Positions 1 to 10,500 of a stretch of DNA of 64,000 nucleotides are shown here, piece after piece. The position numbers were made by a program, and so were the translations under genes. This stretch comes from Luzula sylvatica. Lineage: Eukaryota > Streptophyta > Magnoliopsida > Poales > Juncaceae. Where the stretch lies: assembly GCA_946800325.1 (NCBI GenBank), contig OX326958.1, positions 68,197,264-68,261,263 on the forward strand. Reading direction: 5' to 3'. Every line of letters begins with the position of its first letter. Position 1 is the first letter of the stretch. Under the pieces are notes generated by a model. That model saw nothing but the letters and a program-made list of their open reading frames with translations. It had not been told where the DNA came from and did not search any database.

Positions 1-837
1 GAATGGTTTTCATACCACTAAATTATGGGTATTTTCACAATTTGATAGAAAAATATGGGTGACGATCATAAAATGTTACTTGTAAATGAAGCACAAAAGC
101 TAGCTATTTGTTTTTAAATCGAAGAAACAAACTAACCTGAAATAGAATAACAGAAGTAGAAGTTAAAACAATCCCGAATTAGACTGTTAGATGCAAATAT
201 TTTCTCCTCTATTTACATGCAAAAAATACTATATTCACCCAAGTAAATCACTAATTCAGTAATTCTCTACCAAATAGTAATTTATGGAAAATTTTGAACA
301 TGGGCCCCACTCCATTTTTTCCATAAACAATTCTTCGGTGGTAAATTTGTGATTTACTTATCTAACTCTTTATCATTTTTGTATTTACATATGCAGTTGT
401 GTTCTTTGATTTTTTGTGTTTTTCCCCATAACCTTTAATTTTCAAAATATTGAGATCAAATTGTTAAATTTCTAGTTTGAAGGTATAACTTGGGTTTTTA
501 TGATTTTGTTGTTGTTTTTTAGCCAATTAATTTTTATTGTATCTTTTTGTACTTCATCATTGATGAGATACATAGTTTTTGTTGGCACTTTGCACTCGTC
601 TTTTTTTTAATAATGTACTTTTCATTAGTCTTTCATTTAGCAAGTATGATTTTCTTGGGGTTTTCTTCAACGTGCTTTATTAATACTTTCATTACTTGAT
701 ATGCTAAATTGTTTTTAGTTTTTTTTTGTTCATATTAATTATTTGTGTTTTTATACATGTTCTGATGTTCATAAACATAAAAGTCATACAGAAATAGAGT
801 GTATATCATACATATGTAAATGGTGCCAATATTATCC
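1..837. other. AT-rich non-coding sequence
   Basis: No coding region, RNA gene or recognisable mobile element is visible. The stretch is AT-rich with poly-T runs and short ORFs that look random. It is best read as decayed intergenic DNA. Confidence 0.6.
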
Positions 838-982
838 AAATCGAACTGAAACGTATTCGAAACATATCGGAATCCGAAAAATATCTAGATCCGGATATTT
901 TTATTCGGTTCCGGATCCGGATATTATTGGATTCAAATATTTCTCGTATCCGAATTCATATATTTGGATCCGGATATGGACA
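838..982. repeat. Degenerate TCCGGATAT-type simple repeat
   Basis: The motif TCCGGAT, and its near-palindromic forms ATCCGGATAT and GGATCCGGAT, recurs several times within about 145 bp, mixed with ATTCGAA-like words. A 103-codon reading frame crosses it, but the peptide (Ile/Tyr/Pro-rich) is only the translation of the repeat. Similar ATCCGAA-like arrays occur as low-complexity DNA in plant genomes. I see no gene here. Confidence 0.5.
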
Positions 983-2729
983 TTATATTGTCGTTTATTT
1001 GTCTTATTTCATATTAGTTGGAAAAAATATAGACAATGTTTGATTTTTGAATGATTTAAAATCGCAATCATATAATTACGTTTAAATATAATTGTTTAGA
1101 TTGTTCATGTCGTCAATTATTTATAAAAATATAATTGGTGGGAATCAAATCATTTGTCGTTGGATTATAGGCCGGGAGACAAAACCACCGAACCAATATT
1201 AGTTTTGCGCTATAACTTTGATTTTTTGGGTATTCACTAAAAATGGGATGTGTCATCATAATATGGGACTTACGTATCCACTATAATTGGATTCTTTTTG
1301 AAACTCAAAATATCATATTTACCCTTCTAAACAAATTATAAAATTACCATCTATCCAAAATATTATATTAATCAGAAATTTTTGAGTCATCTGTTCATAT
1401 TTCTTAAAATTAATTGTTAATCGCAGATTAATTTTTTTTTCACTCCTGTTGTTTCACCTTTCGACTCAAAATATCAGTGGTTTTGAATCCTGTTTTGCAT
1501 GGTTTAATTATCTATATTTGTGACTTGAGAATAAATAAATTTCTAACCGAACTTTAACCAGTGGAGAAGAGTTCTTCCAAAAAAAAAAAAAGAAACCGAA
1601 GAAGCTAACAAAATATGAAGTGGTTTAATAAAAGAAGCAAACAAAATGCGAAGTTGTGCGGCTCTCTGAAAATTCGAGTTATTTGTGATAATTAGGATTG
1701 GTTTTGTGTGACTGGGATTATTTGTGGTAATCATTTTTTTTTCATGTTGAATGATTCTATTTTCTAGTGAATTTATTTGGTATTCTTGAATTCTTCTCAT
1801 GGGTAATACACGGAAAAGAAAGTAACGAGTATCGAAGATTGGAGGATTACGAGAAGAGAAATTGAATAACGCTAAATATATACAAAAAAATTAAAATCAA
1901 TCATTCTACTTTTGTACAAATCACGGAGAAGACGCAGGAGTCATCCAGTTCTGGAAAACTTGAGGGTTGTTAACAGGTGAAAACGTTGTTCATACGGTTT
2001 TCTGTTAAAGATGAAGACATGGGCTCTACGACTTTAAAGACATATCAATTAATGTTAATTTATGTCATTGAGCCTATTACTATTTTGTCGTAACTTGTAG
2101 CAGTTTGTTTAGTAGTCGTATATTAGAATATTAGATCAATCATGATTAAGTAATGTTCGGTTATTAATTGATGGTTAGGATGAGACCATGGTTGAGGTTA
2201 TATATACAACAATTATGCAATCAATTAATAACAAGAAATACAAAATATAATCATTCTAGGTATTATACTTCTTCTAAAAAATAAACAAAATATCATATTT
2301 ATCCTTCATGAGAAATTATTATGTTCCTAATGAGAATTTACTTATTGGGGTGATTGGGCGAGATTTAAAAAAGGTGCATAAAGACAGGTAATTCATTCAT
2401 CCTGAAGTTTGTAGAACTTTTATTTTTGGCCAACATGTAAGTTCAATCATTCAATTCATATAATCATATATTTGTTTATTAATATTATTTTATTTGTGTT
2501 TATGATTTTTGTAATTTTAAATAATTATTAGGGTTCGAGTAGGGGGACAATTCTTCCAGCAATATTTAGTGACGATTAAATTAAATGATGTTCATGCTGT
2601 TACCTTAATTTATTTTTCGATTTAATACCAAAATTTAATTGATTTTACATTTAGTAATTATGTTTTCCTTTTTTTTTTGGCCTTTTTAAGGTTGATTGGA
2701 AATCTGCAAATAAACAAACCCTTACAAAT
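983..2729. other. AT-rich intergenic DNA, no gene recognised
   Basis: Only short ORFs and poly-A/T runs are seen. A word of the form AAAATATCATATTTAYCC occurs near 1,308 and again near 2,287. Its reverse complement appears near 6,363, which suggests fragments of an old dispersed repeat. No protein family is recognisable in six frames. Confidence 0.5.
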
Positions 2730-2885
2730 TTGTTATTTTTTTCATAATTTTACAGTTTTCAAATTATTGTAGGTTTTTACTACCTTTTAGTTTGTTACTT
2801 ATTCACTACTATGATTGCATTAATAGTTGGAAAAAGAAGTGGCTTATAATATATCATAGATCATGAATGAATTGAATTTGAATTG
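2730..2885 (+). repeat. Dispersed repeat family R1, copy 1 (diverged)
   Basis: This copy resembles 6,094-6,295 and 12,088-12,290. Shared words in the same order include TTTCAAATTATTG, a TTAGTTATT-like word, ATGATTGCATT, and a TATAATATATCAT-like word followed by CATGAATTGAAT. It is the most diverged and shortest of the three. Identity is judged by eye and the family is not named. Confidence 0.55.
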
Positions 2886-3033
2886 AAATATGTGAAATCA
2901 AATTTGGAAGCTGGCCATCAACACTTGTAGGGCCTATAATACATTATAGGGCCAGTCGTTGCCGATTCCAACCTGAGTTGGCTGATTTCAATTATGAGTC
3001 GATGACTCTACGAACTTTGATTCTTATCATTAC

Positions 3034-4500
3034 TGTCACGACCCGAAATAAAATAATCGTGCACAACGTACTTACCTTAATTATATGAAAACCAGTTGAC
3101 ATAAAATATAATCCACAAATACCAAAATACATATGGTGGGTACAAACAAATACAACTAAAACAAATATGATAATTGGTGATCGCAACTCCGCTACGCTCG
3201 TAATCTACACGAATGCCACTGCCACCTCAAGTGTTACCTGGAAATGTTGGCTGAGAGTTAGATAAGTAAAATAATATTTAATTATTATTTACTATCGACG
3301 ACGACTACCACGACAACCTACTACGAGAACTACCATGATGACCAACTACAACGATCTAGGAATTCTGCAAATACGACAACAACCAGTACAGAATTCTCAT
3401 CCGTCAAGCAACTACTTGATAGACCCTCTTTTTGAAGGGTAATATTGTAATTTCATGCCTCTTGTCTTGACCCTCTCTTGCCGTCTCCGATCTCTCCAGT
3501 AGAGCACCGCCCCCTCAATTTCTCTTCGAGCACACGGCCACCAATTCCTTTTCCAGCACATTACGATTTTGCCACCAATGCCTCATTCTTGCTCATTGTC
3601 GCAGAGGAACACAAGGCACGACGGAGGGAAAAGAAGAATATTCTCTACAAGATCATATCAGAAGAGGAGAAGGGAGTTGAAGAACAAACGAGAGAACACG
3701 GAAGGGAGAAAGGAGTTGCCCGTCCTGTTGAAGAACACACGAGAGGAAAACAAGTAGAAATTCTCCTGTTGCCAGAACATGACTCAATCGGGTTCTAGAT
3801 TATTTATTGCTTGTTCAAGCAATAAAAAAGTGAAGAATGAAAAGGTGAAGCTCCGTGTTAACTTGATGGCGTAAGTTGGATCTCACTCAATTTCAGAATT
3901 ATGATTTGAATTTTTCGATTTGTGAATTTCGAAGTGTTTAATCAAAATTACTGATCTTTTTCATACACATGATTATTCAGGATATTGACGGTCCACTGAA
4001 AGTTTCGCCGTTGCATGCATGGGGGAAAAAACGGGGTGAGGATGCGCCACGCGAATAATAAGGCTGCTAGATTATCGAGGTTATCTGAGCATTTGAGGGG
4101 TCTCGTCCAAAGTAGTCCAAGAGGGGTGTTTTTGTAAACTTTGTGTAGGTGGATTTGAATGTGATCATGGTGCTGATGGAAGGGAGTGATTTGGTTCGAA
4201 CGACGAGTCCTTATTTCTCTTGCAAGCCTTCCGTTTCTATTGGTCACCTTCGCCATGTACATTCTCTCTCTAGAAAGTTTGATATTGTTTACTTTATTTT
4301 GATGTATTTTTGTGTGTAGCTTGTTTCTGAAAGGACAAGTTTGCGAAGCCGAACAAGTGGAGATATACATGAAGAAATCTAACTAATTGCATGTTTTATG
4401 TGCGGACATGTCTTCAGGAGATTCGCTTCATTTTCTCTCTCAATCAAGCCCATTAATGGTGAACATATTGTTTTTGGGTTTGCAGGAGTTTGTTTATTGT
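3034..4500. other. GC-richer island, possible degraded LTR or gene remnant
   Basis: This block is clearly less AT-rich than its surroundings. It opens with TGTCACGACCCGAAAT, has an ACGAC-rich low-complexity part (about 3,295-3,380), and then a purine-rich stretch (3,600-3,770) that keeps a 106-codon plus-strand frame open (3,478-3,798). That peptide is Glu/Arg/Lys-rich, ends in an ordinary stop and matches no family I know. A 140-codon minus-strand frame (3,948-4,370) is equally unconvincing. The TGTCACGACCC start and the leader-like composition make an old LTR or leader possible, but no matching second LTR, PBS or PPT is visible here. Confidence 0.3.
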
Positions 4501-4655
4501 GTGAAAAGTGGAAATAGGGAGGACCAGAATGCACAGTGTGCATAATAAATTAATAATTAATAGCGATATATATTTTATCTTGTGGTGTTTAAAAAAAAAA
4601 AAAATTATGTGTTTATTTTCATACAGAGTTGTTATTGATGTACTGTTATTTAGAT

Positions 4656-4761
4656 GATGTTCTTTTTATTAGAATGTTATTGTCATAAGTTAGTAACAAC
4701 AAAAACGATGTTATTGTTCTTTTTATTAGATGTTATTTTGTAATATAAGTAACAACAAAAA
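4656..4761 (+). repeat. Short imperfect tandem duplication (~52 bp unit)
   Basis: Two adjacent copies share TTCTTTTTATTAGA, a TGTTATT-like word and AGTAACAACAAAAA in the same order. The copies span about 4,656-4,706 and 4,707-4,761. The duplication is local and non-coding. Confidence 0.6.
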
Positions 4762-4894
4762 AGTATTAGGATGTTAAAAATCATGAATTCCACTCAAATA
4801 CACATAAAAGTCTGTAGTCAAATTATAACCTTTCACCCCCACTAGAATATGTATATTTAATCATTTAAAACTTGAGATTTAAATAAATACAAAG

Positions 4895-5195
4895 GTGAGA
4901 GAAAAAGGACAAGTCATTCAAATTTTGTGCATAACTAACCAATCAACAAAATAGTTCACGTGTATTTCATGAAATAGGACATTATAAAAAGTTCGGAGAA
5001 TTACTATGATCAAGAATAAAAATAAATTGTAAAAGAATTTTTCAAGAATATGTTTGTTTATAAAAATCTCTACTTTAGGTTATTTTTAAAAAAAATTTGA
5101 GTGCAAGAGTGTTTAAGATGAATGTCTGATTATTCTAGTGTATTGGAGATATTAGATGAAAACTGAATGAGTAATATGATAAAACTAGATTCAGT
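4895..5195 (+). repeat. Diverged direct repeat R2, copy A
   Basis: This stretch matches 6,466-6,750 in the same order and orientation. Shared words are TTTGTGCATAACTAACCAAT, TGTATTTCATGA, GAGTGCAAGAG and GATATTAGATGAAAACTGAA. The copies carry many substitutions and indels, so this is an old local duplication or two copies of a dispersed family. No coding potential is seen. Confidence 0.65.
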
Positions 5196-5263
5196 ACATT
5201 ACAATATTTGCCTTGTCAGTGTATGTGCTTTTTTGTTCTCTTCATTTTCTAATCCTTTTTCTC

Positions 5264-5278
5264 TTATATGAAAACTTT
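5264..5278. repeat. LINE target-site duplication, 3' (poly-A) side
   Basis: The 15-bp word TTATATGAAAACTTT here is repeated exactly at 5,737-5,751. The two copies flank the LINE fragment. The last three bases merge with the poly-T run (minus-strand poly-A tail), so the true duplication is 12-15 bp, as expected for target-primed reverse transcription. Confidence 0.85.
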
Positions 5279-5430
5279 TTTTTTTGAATGAGCAACTGAA
5301 TTGTTGCTCGGATTTTTAATTAATATAAGAAAAGAGTATTTACATATGTTTATCACGGTTCTGTAAGACTCTACCTCCTAGCAACCTATAGCGACAAAGT
5401 ACAAACCATGTAAACCGTACAATAAAAAGC

Positions 5431-5665
5431 TTATCCTAGGATGTTCCACCTCTCGGCCTCCTGCATCGCTAGCGTGAATGTGTTTGCGATTGGTAGACTT
5501 TTCTTCGTGAAAATCATTTTGTTCCTTCTTTTCCATATATTCCAGACGCATGCCATGAACGTTTTATCCCAGATTGCTCGCTCTCGATCTTGGAATCTAT
5601 TTTTATTGGCAATCCACATGGATGTAATATCGGTGTCCGTCCTAATTGGTTTACCCATAGGATAG
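5431..5665 (-). pseudogene. LINE ORF2 C-terminal fragment
   Basis: About 75 residues remain of the extreme C-terminus of a plant L1-type ORF2 protein, the region after reverse transcriptase where a zinc-binding zf-RVT-like tail usually lies. The diagnostic stretch is a Trp-rich segment with ACVWNIWKRRNKMIF. It resembles the W-x-x-W-x-x-R-N-x-x-I-F pattern common at the end of plant LINE proteins. The frame ends at a TAA/TAG-type stop at 5,431-5,433. No start codon of its own is implied: the fragment is open because the LINE is truncated upstream. Upstream of residue 1 the sequence turns into scrambled copies of itself. The family assignment rests on motif recognition only. Confidence 0.7.
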
Positions 5666-5672
5666 ATTTAAA

Positions 5673-5740
5673 TTGTTCCTTCTTGAAAATCATTTTGTTC
5701 CTTCTTTTCCATATATTTACATCTTGGAATCTATTTTTAT
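5673..5740 (-). other. Scrambled 5' end of the LINE (template-switch filler)
   Basis: Three short blocks here are exact copies of LINE sequence found a little further inside. 5,721-5,740 copies 5,587-5,606 (20 bp). 5,684-5,717 copies 5,508-5,541 (34 bp). 5,673-5,684 copies 5,519-5,530 (12 bp). All are in the same orientation. This is the pattern left by repeated template jumping at the 5' end of an incoming LINE. Confidence 0.75.
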
Positions 5741-5751
5741 ATGAAAACTTT
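5737..5751. repeat. LINE target-site duplication, 5' side
   Basis: This is the second exact copy of TTATATGAAAACTTT. It overlaps the end of the last filler block by four bases (TTAT), a microhomology at the 5' junction that fits LINE integration. Confidence 0.85.
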
Positions 5752-6093
5752 ACTCTTAGTTTTTGTATCACTTCTCATGGTTAATTGTTATGGATAGAGG
5801 CAAATAAGAAATCATATACATTTTGGTTATATAGGACTAGTTTCAAGGTTATGAGGACCCAGACCTTTTTTCAAATATGGTTGTAATTTAAATCATCCTT
5901 TTCTATTATTAATTCATAGTGCTAATTTAAATGGTAAACTACTATTTCGAAAGTATTATTATTACTGATAGCATCGACATGGATATAATAACCAATTGTT
6001 TATATTTGTTTTGCTAAGTTGGTTTGAAGATAAGTAACATTAATTTGGATATAAATAAATCATTATATATTTATCTTAATTTATACACGATAT
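5752..6093. other. AT-rich intergenic DNA
   Basis: I see no gene, RNA or mobile element here. Confidence 0.5.
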
Positions 6094-6295
6094 CAATTTT
6101 GATAATATGATTTGTCCTTATTATTTCTTATTATTTTGTTCATAATTTTACATGTTTCAAATTATTGCAGGATTTTACAAATTTTTTTTTGTTAGTTATT
6201 CACTTCTACCCATTCGACTTGTATGATTGCATTGAAGTTTCAATTAGTTAAAAAAAATATTCTATAAAGCATCATAGAGCATGAATTTAATTTTA
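6094..6295 (+). repeat. Dispersed repeat family R1, copy 2
   Basis: This copy aligns by eye with 12,088-12,290. Shared words are ATAATATGATTKG, TTTCAAATTATTG, TTAGTTATT, ACTTCTACCCATTC and TTGTATGATTGCATTGAAGT. 2,730-2,885 is a more distant copy. No ORF, terminal repeat or target duplication was recognised. Confidence 0.65.
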
Positions 6296-6465
6296 ACAGA
6301 GAAATTAGATGGTTTTTAATTTTTGAGCAAATATTATATTTTAAATTTGTAAAAAAAGATAAATATGATATTTTAATTTTAAGAAAGGTAAATATGTAAT
6401 TTTAAGTTCAATAAAGGATAAATATATAAATCCCCTGATCATTTATACCTTAGGATATTAAAAAA

Positions 6466-6750
6466 AAAATCACTTAAAATTTGTGCATAACTAACCAATC
6501 AACAATCAAACAATTCACATGTATTTCATGAGCAATGCCATAATTGAAAGATTAGAGGATTTATGTGATCAAAGATAGATATAAATTGCAAAAAGAGTTT
6601 TGTGGAATATGGTTGTTTATCATCTCTAGTATTTTTTTGAAAAATTGAGTGCAAGAGTTTTTAGGCGAATGTATGAGTATCCCGGTGAAAATAATTACAT
6701 CGTTAATATATTTGAGATATTAGATGAAAACTGAACGGATGATATGCTGA
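6466..6750 (+). repeat. Diverged direct repeat R2, copy B
   Basis: This is the partner of 4,895-5,195 about 1.57 kb upstream, with word order conserved and the same orientation. The LINE lies between the two copies, so it does not explain the duplication. Confidence 0.65.
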
Positions 6751-7168
6751 TAAGAGTATAATGGAGATAAACGATAGCTAGAGTCGAAGGAAGAGCATCC
6801 TCAAGTATAACTTATTCACTTATATCCGTATTTTATTGTTAGCTGTAATTAATAAGAATAATCAAGTACATCCGTGCAAGTAATAAATACTGATTTTTTT
6901 CATCTCCAATATTCCTTAAAAGATATTTAAATAGTTTTCAAAAGAATAATATATTTATGTTTATATTATTATTTTGAAAAAATAAACATTTATAAATCTA
7001 ATAAAAAAAGTATTAATGTCAATTTCAATTGAAGATCTGCTTAGAATTCAACAATGACACAAAACCAATAAATCAAATTATTTTAAAAATGTAATTTTGC
7101 AATCCTAATCGCTACAAATGCCTGATCCTATCCAAGAAATTTCTTATGCATCCAAACAAGCCCTTACA
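6751..7168. other. AT-rich intergenic DNA left of the copia element
   Basis: No gene is recognised. The last bases before the retrotransposon (ATCCAAACAAGCCCTTAC) resemble a MITE terminal repeat, but no partner end was found. Confidence 0.45.
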
Positions 7169-7173
7169 ATAAA
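7169..7173. repeat. Copia target-site duplication ATAAA (left)
   Basis: ATAAA directly precedes the TG of the left LTR and is repeated at 11,884-11,888 directly after the CA of the right LTR. A 5-bp duplication is standard for LTR retrotransposon integrase. Confidence 0.9.
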
Positions 7174-7516
7174 TGTTGGTAATACGGGATTCGAATATGA
7201 ATTTCTAATAGGAATTTCTAATAAACAAAACTCTCTCTTATAATTCTAATAGGCTCTTACAAGTCTTTTTCTCTTTTCTAATTGATATTTGATGATATTA
7301 TTGCTAACCATCCAAGCCCTATTTACAGGCTCCATAAACTTGAGATACAAGGAATTAAACCTTGCCTTAAAAACTATTTCCTAAACTAATTTCCTTATAA
7401 TTAAAATCTGCCCCATAATTATTTTCTAAACTTCTTTCCTTAAAATAATATTTCCCTAAAATTATTTGGGCTAATTAAACTTGATAAATATTTAATTGGG
7501 CTTGGGCTTATTAACA
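7174..7516 (-). repeat. 3' LTR of the copia element
   Basis: The 343-bp LTR starts TGTTGGTAATACGGGATTCG on the plus strand and ends ...TTATTAACA. It pairs with 11,541-11,883 with five substitutions and no indels. The gag-pol stop codon (7,511-7,513) lies inside the LTR edge. Confidence 0.96.
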
Positions 7517-10500
7517 AATTCCTCCCTTAAGCTCAAGCATGTTCTTCATCCCGATCATCGTCTTGAAGTTCTCGAACAGCGCTGTCGGAAGCGGCTTCGT
7601 GAATATGTCTGCTACCTGATCCTGGCTCGCCACATGAATCATTCGCATATCGCCTTTCTTCACCTGCTCTCGAATGAAATGAAAACGCACATCAATGTGC
7701 TTACTCCTCTCATGATGGACCGGATTCTTTGCTAGCTCGAATATTGCGGATTTATTGTCGACTCGTATCTCAGTCGCCTCATGTTGCGTCATCTTCAACT
7801 CGTGCAACAAGTTCCTTAACCATGTCGCATGGCGCACACACCACGATGCTGCCACGTATTCCGCCTCGCACGTCGATAGCGTCACTATTGGCTGTTTCTT
7901 CGAAAGCCACGTAAACGCAGTATCTCCCATGTAAAACACATAACCTGCTGTGCTTTTTCGATCGTCAACATCTCCACACCAATCACTGTCCGAGTAATCC
8001 ACCAGCTTGTATTCGTCCGTCCTCGAGTAGTACAAACCGAGTGATTCCGTACCTCGAATGTACCGAAGAATCCTTTTTATCGCTTTCCAGTGTGAATGCC
8101 TCGGTTCCTCCATGAATCGACTCACCACCCCAACACTATACACAATGTCTGGCCTAGTACAAGTAAGGTACCGCAAGCTCCCAACCAAACTTCGAAATTT
8201 GCTCGAATCAACTCTGTCTCCTCCCTCAAATTTAGAGAGTTTCGCACCGAGCTCCATCGGGGTCGCCACTGGGTTGCTGTCCTCCATCTTGTACATCTTC
8301 AAGATATTCTTCGCATACGCCTCCTGCGATACAAAAATTCCTGACTCACCTTGTTTTACTTCGAGGCCAAGGAAGTATTTCATCAGACCCAAATCTGTCA
8401 TGTCGAATTCTCGCGTCATCGCTTCTTTGAATTCCTTCGCCATCTTCTCATTACTCCCCATGAAAATCAGATCATCAACATAGAGAGCAACAAACAACAC
8501 GTCTTTTTCCTTCTTCCTCACGTACAATGCATGCTCGTATGGGCATTGTACAAAGTCGGTCTTCTTGAAGTATGTGTCGATTCGGGTATTCCAAGCTCGA
8601 AGTGCCTGTTTTAGCCCGTACAATGCTTTTCTCAACTTCAACACCTTTTCTTCTTTTCCAGCTTTCACGTAACCTGGTGGTTGTTCGACATAGACTTCTT
8701 CTTCGAGCACGCCATTCAGAAATGCCGATTTCACGTCCATCTGGTAGATCGGCCACTTGAATTGAGCTACTTGAGATATGATCTCCATTCTCGCAACAGG
8801 AGCAAAAACCTCATCGTAATCAATACCGGCCTGTTGCCGATACCCCTTCGCCACCAATCGAGCCTTGTACCTTTCGATCTCGCCTTGAGCATTCATCTTC
8901 TTCTTGTACACCCACTTGACTCCTATGGCCCTGCATCCTTTTGGTAACTCGACCAAGTCCCACGTCTTGTTTTTCTCGATAGCCCCAATCTCTTCATCCA
9001 TCGCGGATTTCCATTTCTTGTTTCTCACGGCTTCTTCAAAGGAAATATTCTCCGCATCTGCCAAAAGACAAACAAGATGTACCTCACTGGCTGCATCGTA
9101 CAACTCTTGTAGGCTCCTTGTGCGCGTCTGTCTCGGCTCGTCTTCTTCTTCAGGTATTGCGGGGCTAGTCGGTACAATAGCTGAGGATTCTTCTTTCTCG
9201 GACTCGTCTGACTCGGCGTCCTCATCCTCCATCTCGCACTTCTTATTCCAGTCCCATGCGCTCTTCTCATTCACATGGACATCTCGGCTCACCACAACCT
9301 TTCTTTCAATCGGGTCGTACAACTTGTATGCCTTCGTTTTCTCGTCATATCCAATGAACACGAACTTCTTGCTTTTATCATCGAGCTTCGTTCTCCTTTG
9401 ATCCGGTACATGTGCATATGCCACACTTCCGAACACCTTGAAATGCGACACTGTCGGTTTCTGACTGCTCCAAGTTTCTTGAGGTGTTTTCTCGCCTAAT
9501 TTCGAATGAGGACATCGATTTTGTACATACACCGCACACTGTACCGCCTCGGCCAAAATTTTTTTTGGCACTCCTTTGCTCTTCAACATCGATCGAACCA
9601 TGTCGAGAATGGTCCGATTCTTCCTCTCGGCCACACCATTTTGCTGAGGCGAGTATGGCGCAGTCAAGAATCTCTTAATCCCTTGCTCCTCACAAAAGCT
9701 CGTAAACGCGGTTGATGTGTACTCACCACCTCTATCTGACCGCAAAGCTTTGATATATCGCCCGGTCATCTTCTCGACAAACACCTTGAACCTTTTGAAC
9801 ACTTCGAATGCCTCGAATTTTTCCTTCAAAAAATAAACCTAGGTCCTCCTGGCGTAATCATCAACGAATGTAATAAAATACCTTTTCTCACTAAACGATT
9901 TCGGTGTGATCGGACCACAAATGTCGGTGTGCACCAGCTCGAGAGGGTTTGCTGCTTCATATTTCGCCTTCTTTTGAAATGGGACTCTTGCATGTTTACC
10001 GAGTACGCAACCTTCACAAAATCTGCTCGTGTAGTCCATATCTGGCAGACCGTGCACCATGTCCTTCTTAGCCAACTCTCGCAAGCCTCCATAGTGCAAG
10101 TGTCCAAACCGCAAATGCCAGAGCCAAGATTTATCCTCCATGTCGACTCGTAAACACATTCTCTGCACACTTCTCAGGTTGAGCTTGAACATTCGATTCT
10201 TCGCCATCTCAACACGCGCAACTTATTGACCTTGCTTGTCCTTCAGCTGCATCGTTCGATCTTTCATGAAGACCGAGTATCCTTTCTCCAATAGTTGTCC
10301 CATGCTGATTATGTTGCTCTTCATCTCAGGCACGTAATAGACATTTTCGATATGTCCTTCTTTATCATCTTTCTGATAGAATCGAATTTTACCTTTGCCC
10401 TTCACTTGGACCTTTGACGCATCTCCAAATGACACGTGCCCATCGTCTAGCTCCTTCATCTCTACGAAAAGGTGTTTGTGCCCGCACATGTGGTTGCTTG

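Larger units (their letters stand above)
5276..5740 (-). mobile_element. 5'-truncated LINE (non-LTR retrotransposon) tail
   Basis: Read on the minus strand, the insertion holds a rearranged 5' end (5,673-5,740), the last ~75 codons of a LINE ORF2 (stop at 5,431-5,433), a ~145-bp 3' UTR and a 10-base poly-A tail (poly-T at 5,276-5,285). Exact 15-bp duplications flank it. The length of about 460 bp against several kb for a full plant LINE shows severe 5' truncation, the usual outcome of target-primed reverse transcription. The endonuclease and the catalytic part of reverse transcriptase are absent, so it is dead. Confidence 0.85.

Noticed and set aside
743..1054. 103-codon frame near the left end
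   Set aside because: Most of it is the translation of the TCCGGATAT repeat, and no domain is visible.
3478..3798. 106-codon plus-strand frame
   Set aside because: There is no recognisable domain, and the purine-rich composition explains the open frame. An overlapping second frame is open too. It is described only as part of the unassigned island.
3948..4370. 140-codon minus-strand frame
   Set aside because: There is no family resemblance, composition is ordinary, and there is no supporting neighbour or splice context.
7145..7173. MITE-like terminal repeat ATCCAAACAAGCCCTTAC next to the copia insertion
   Set aside because: No matching inverted end was found upstream or right of the copia element, so a second nested MITE cannot be supported.
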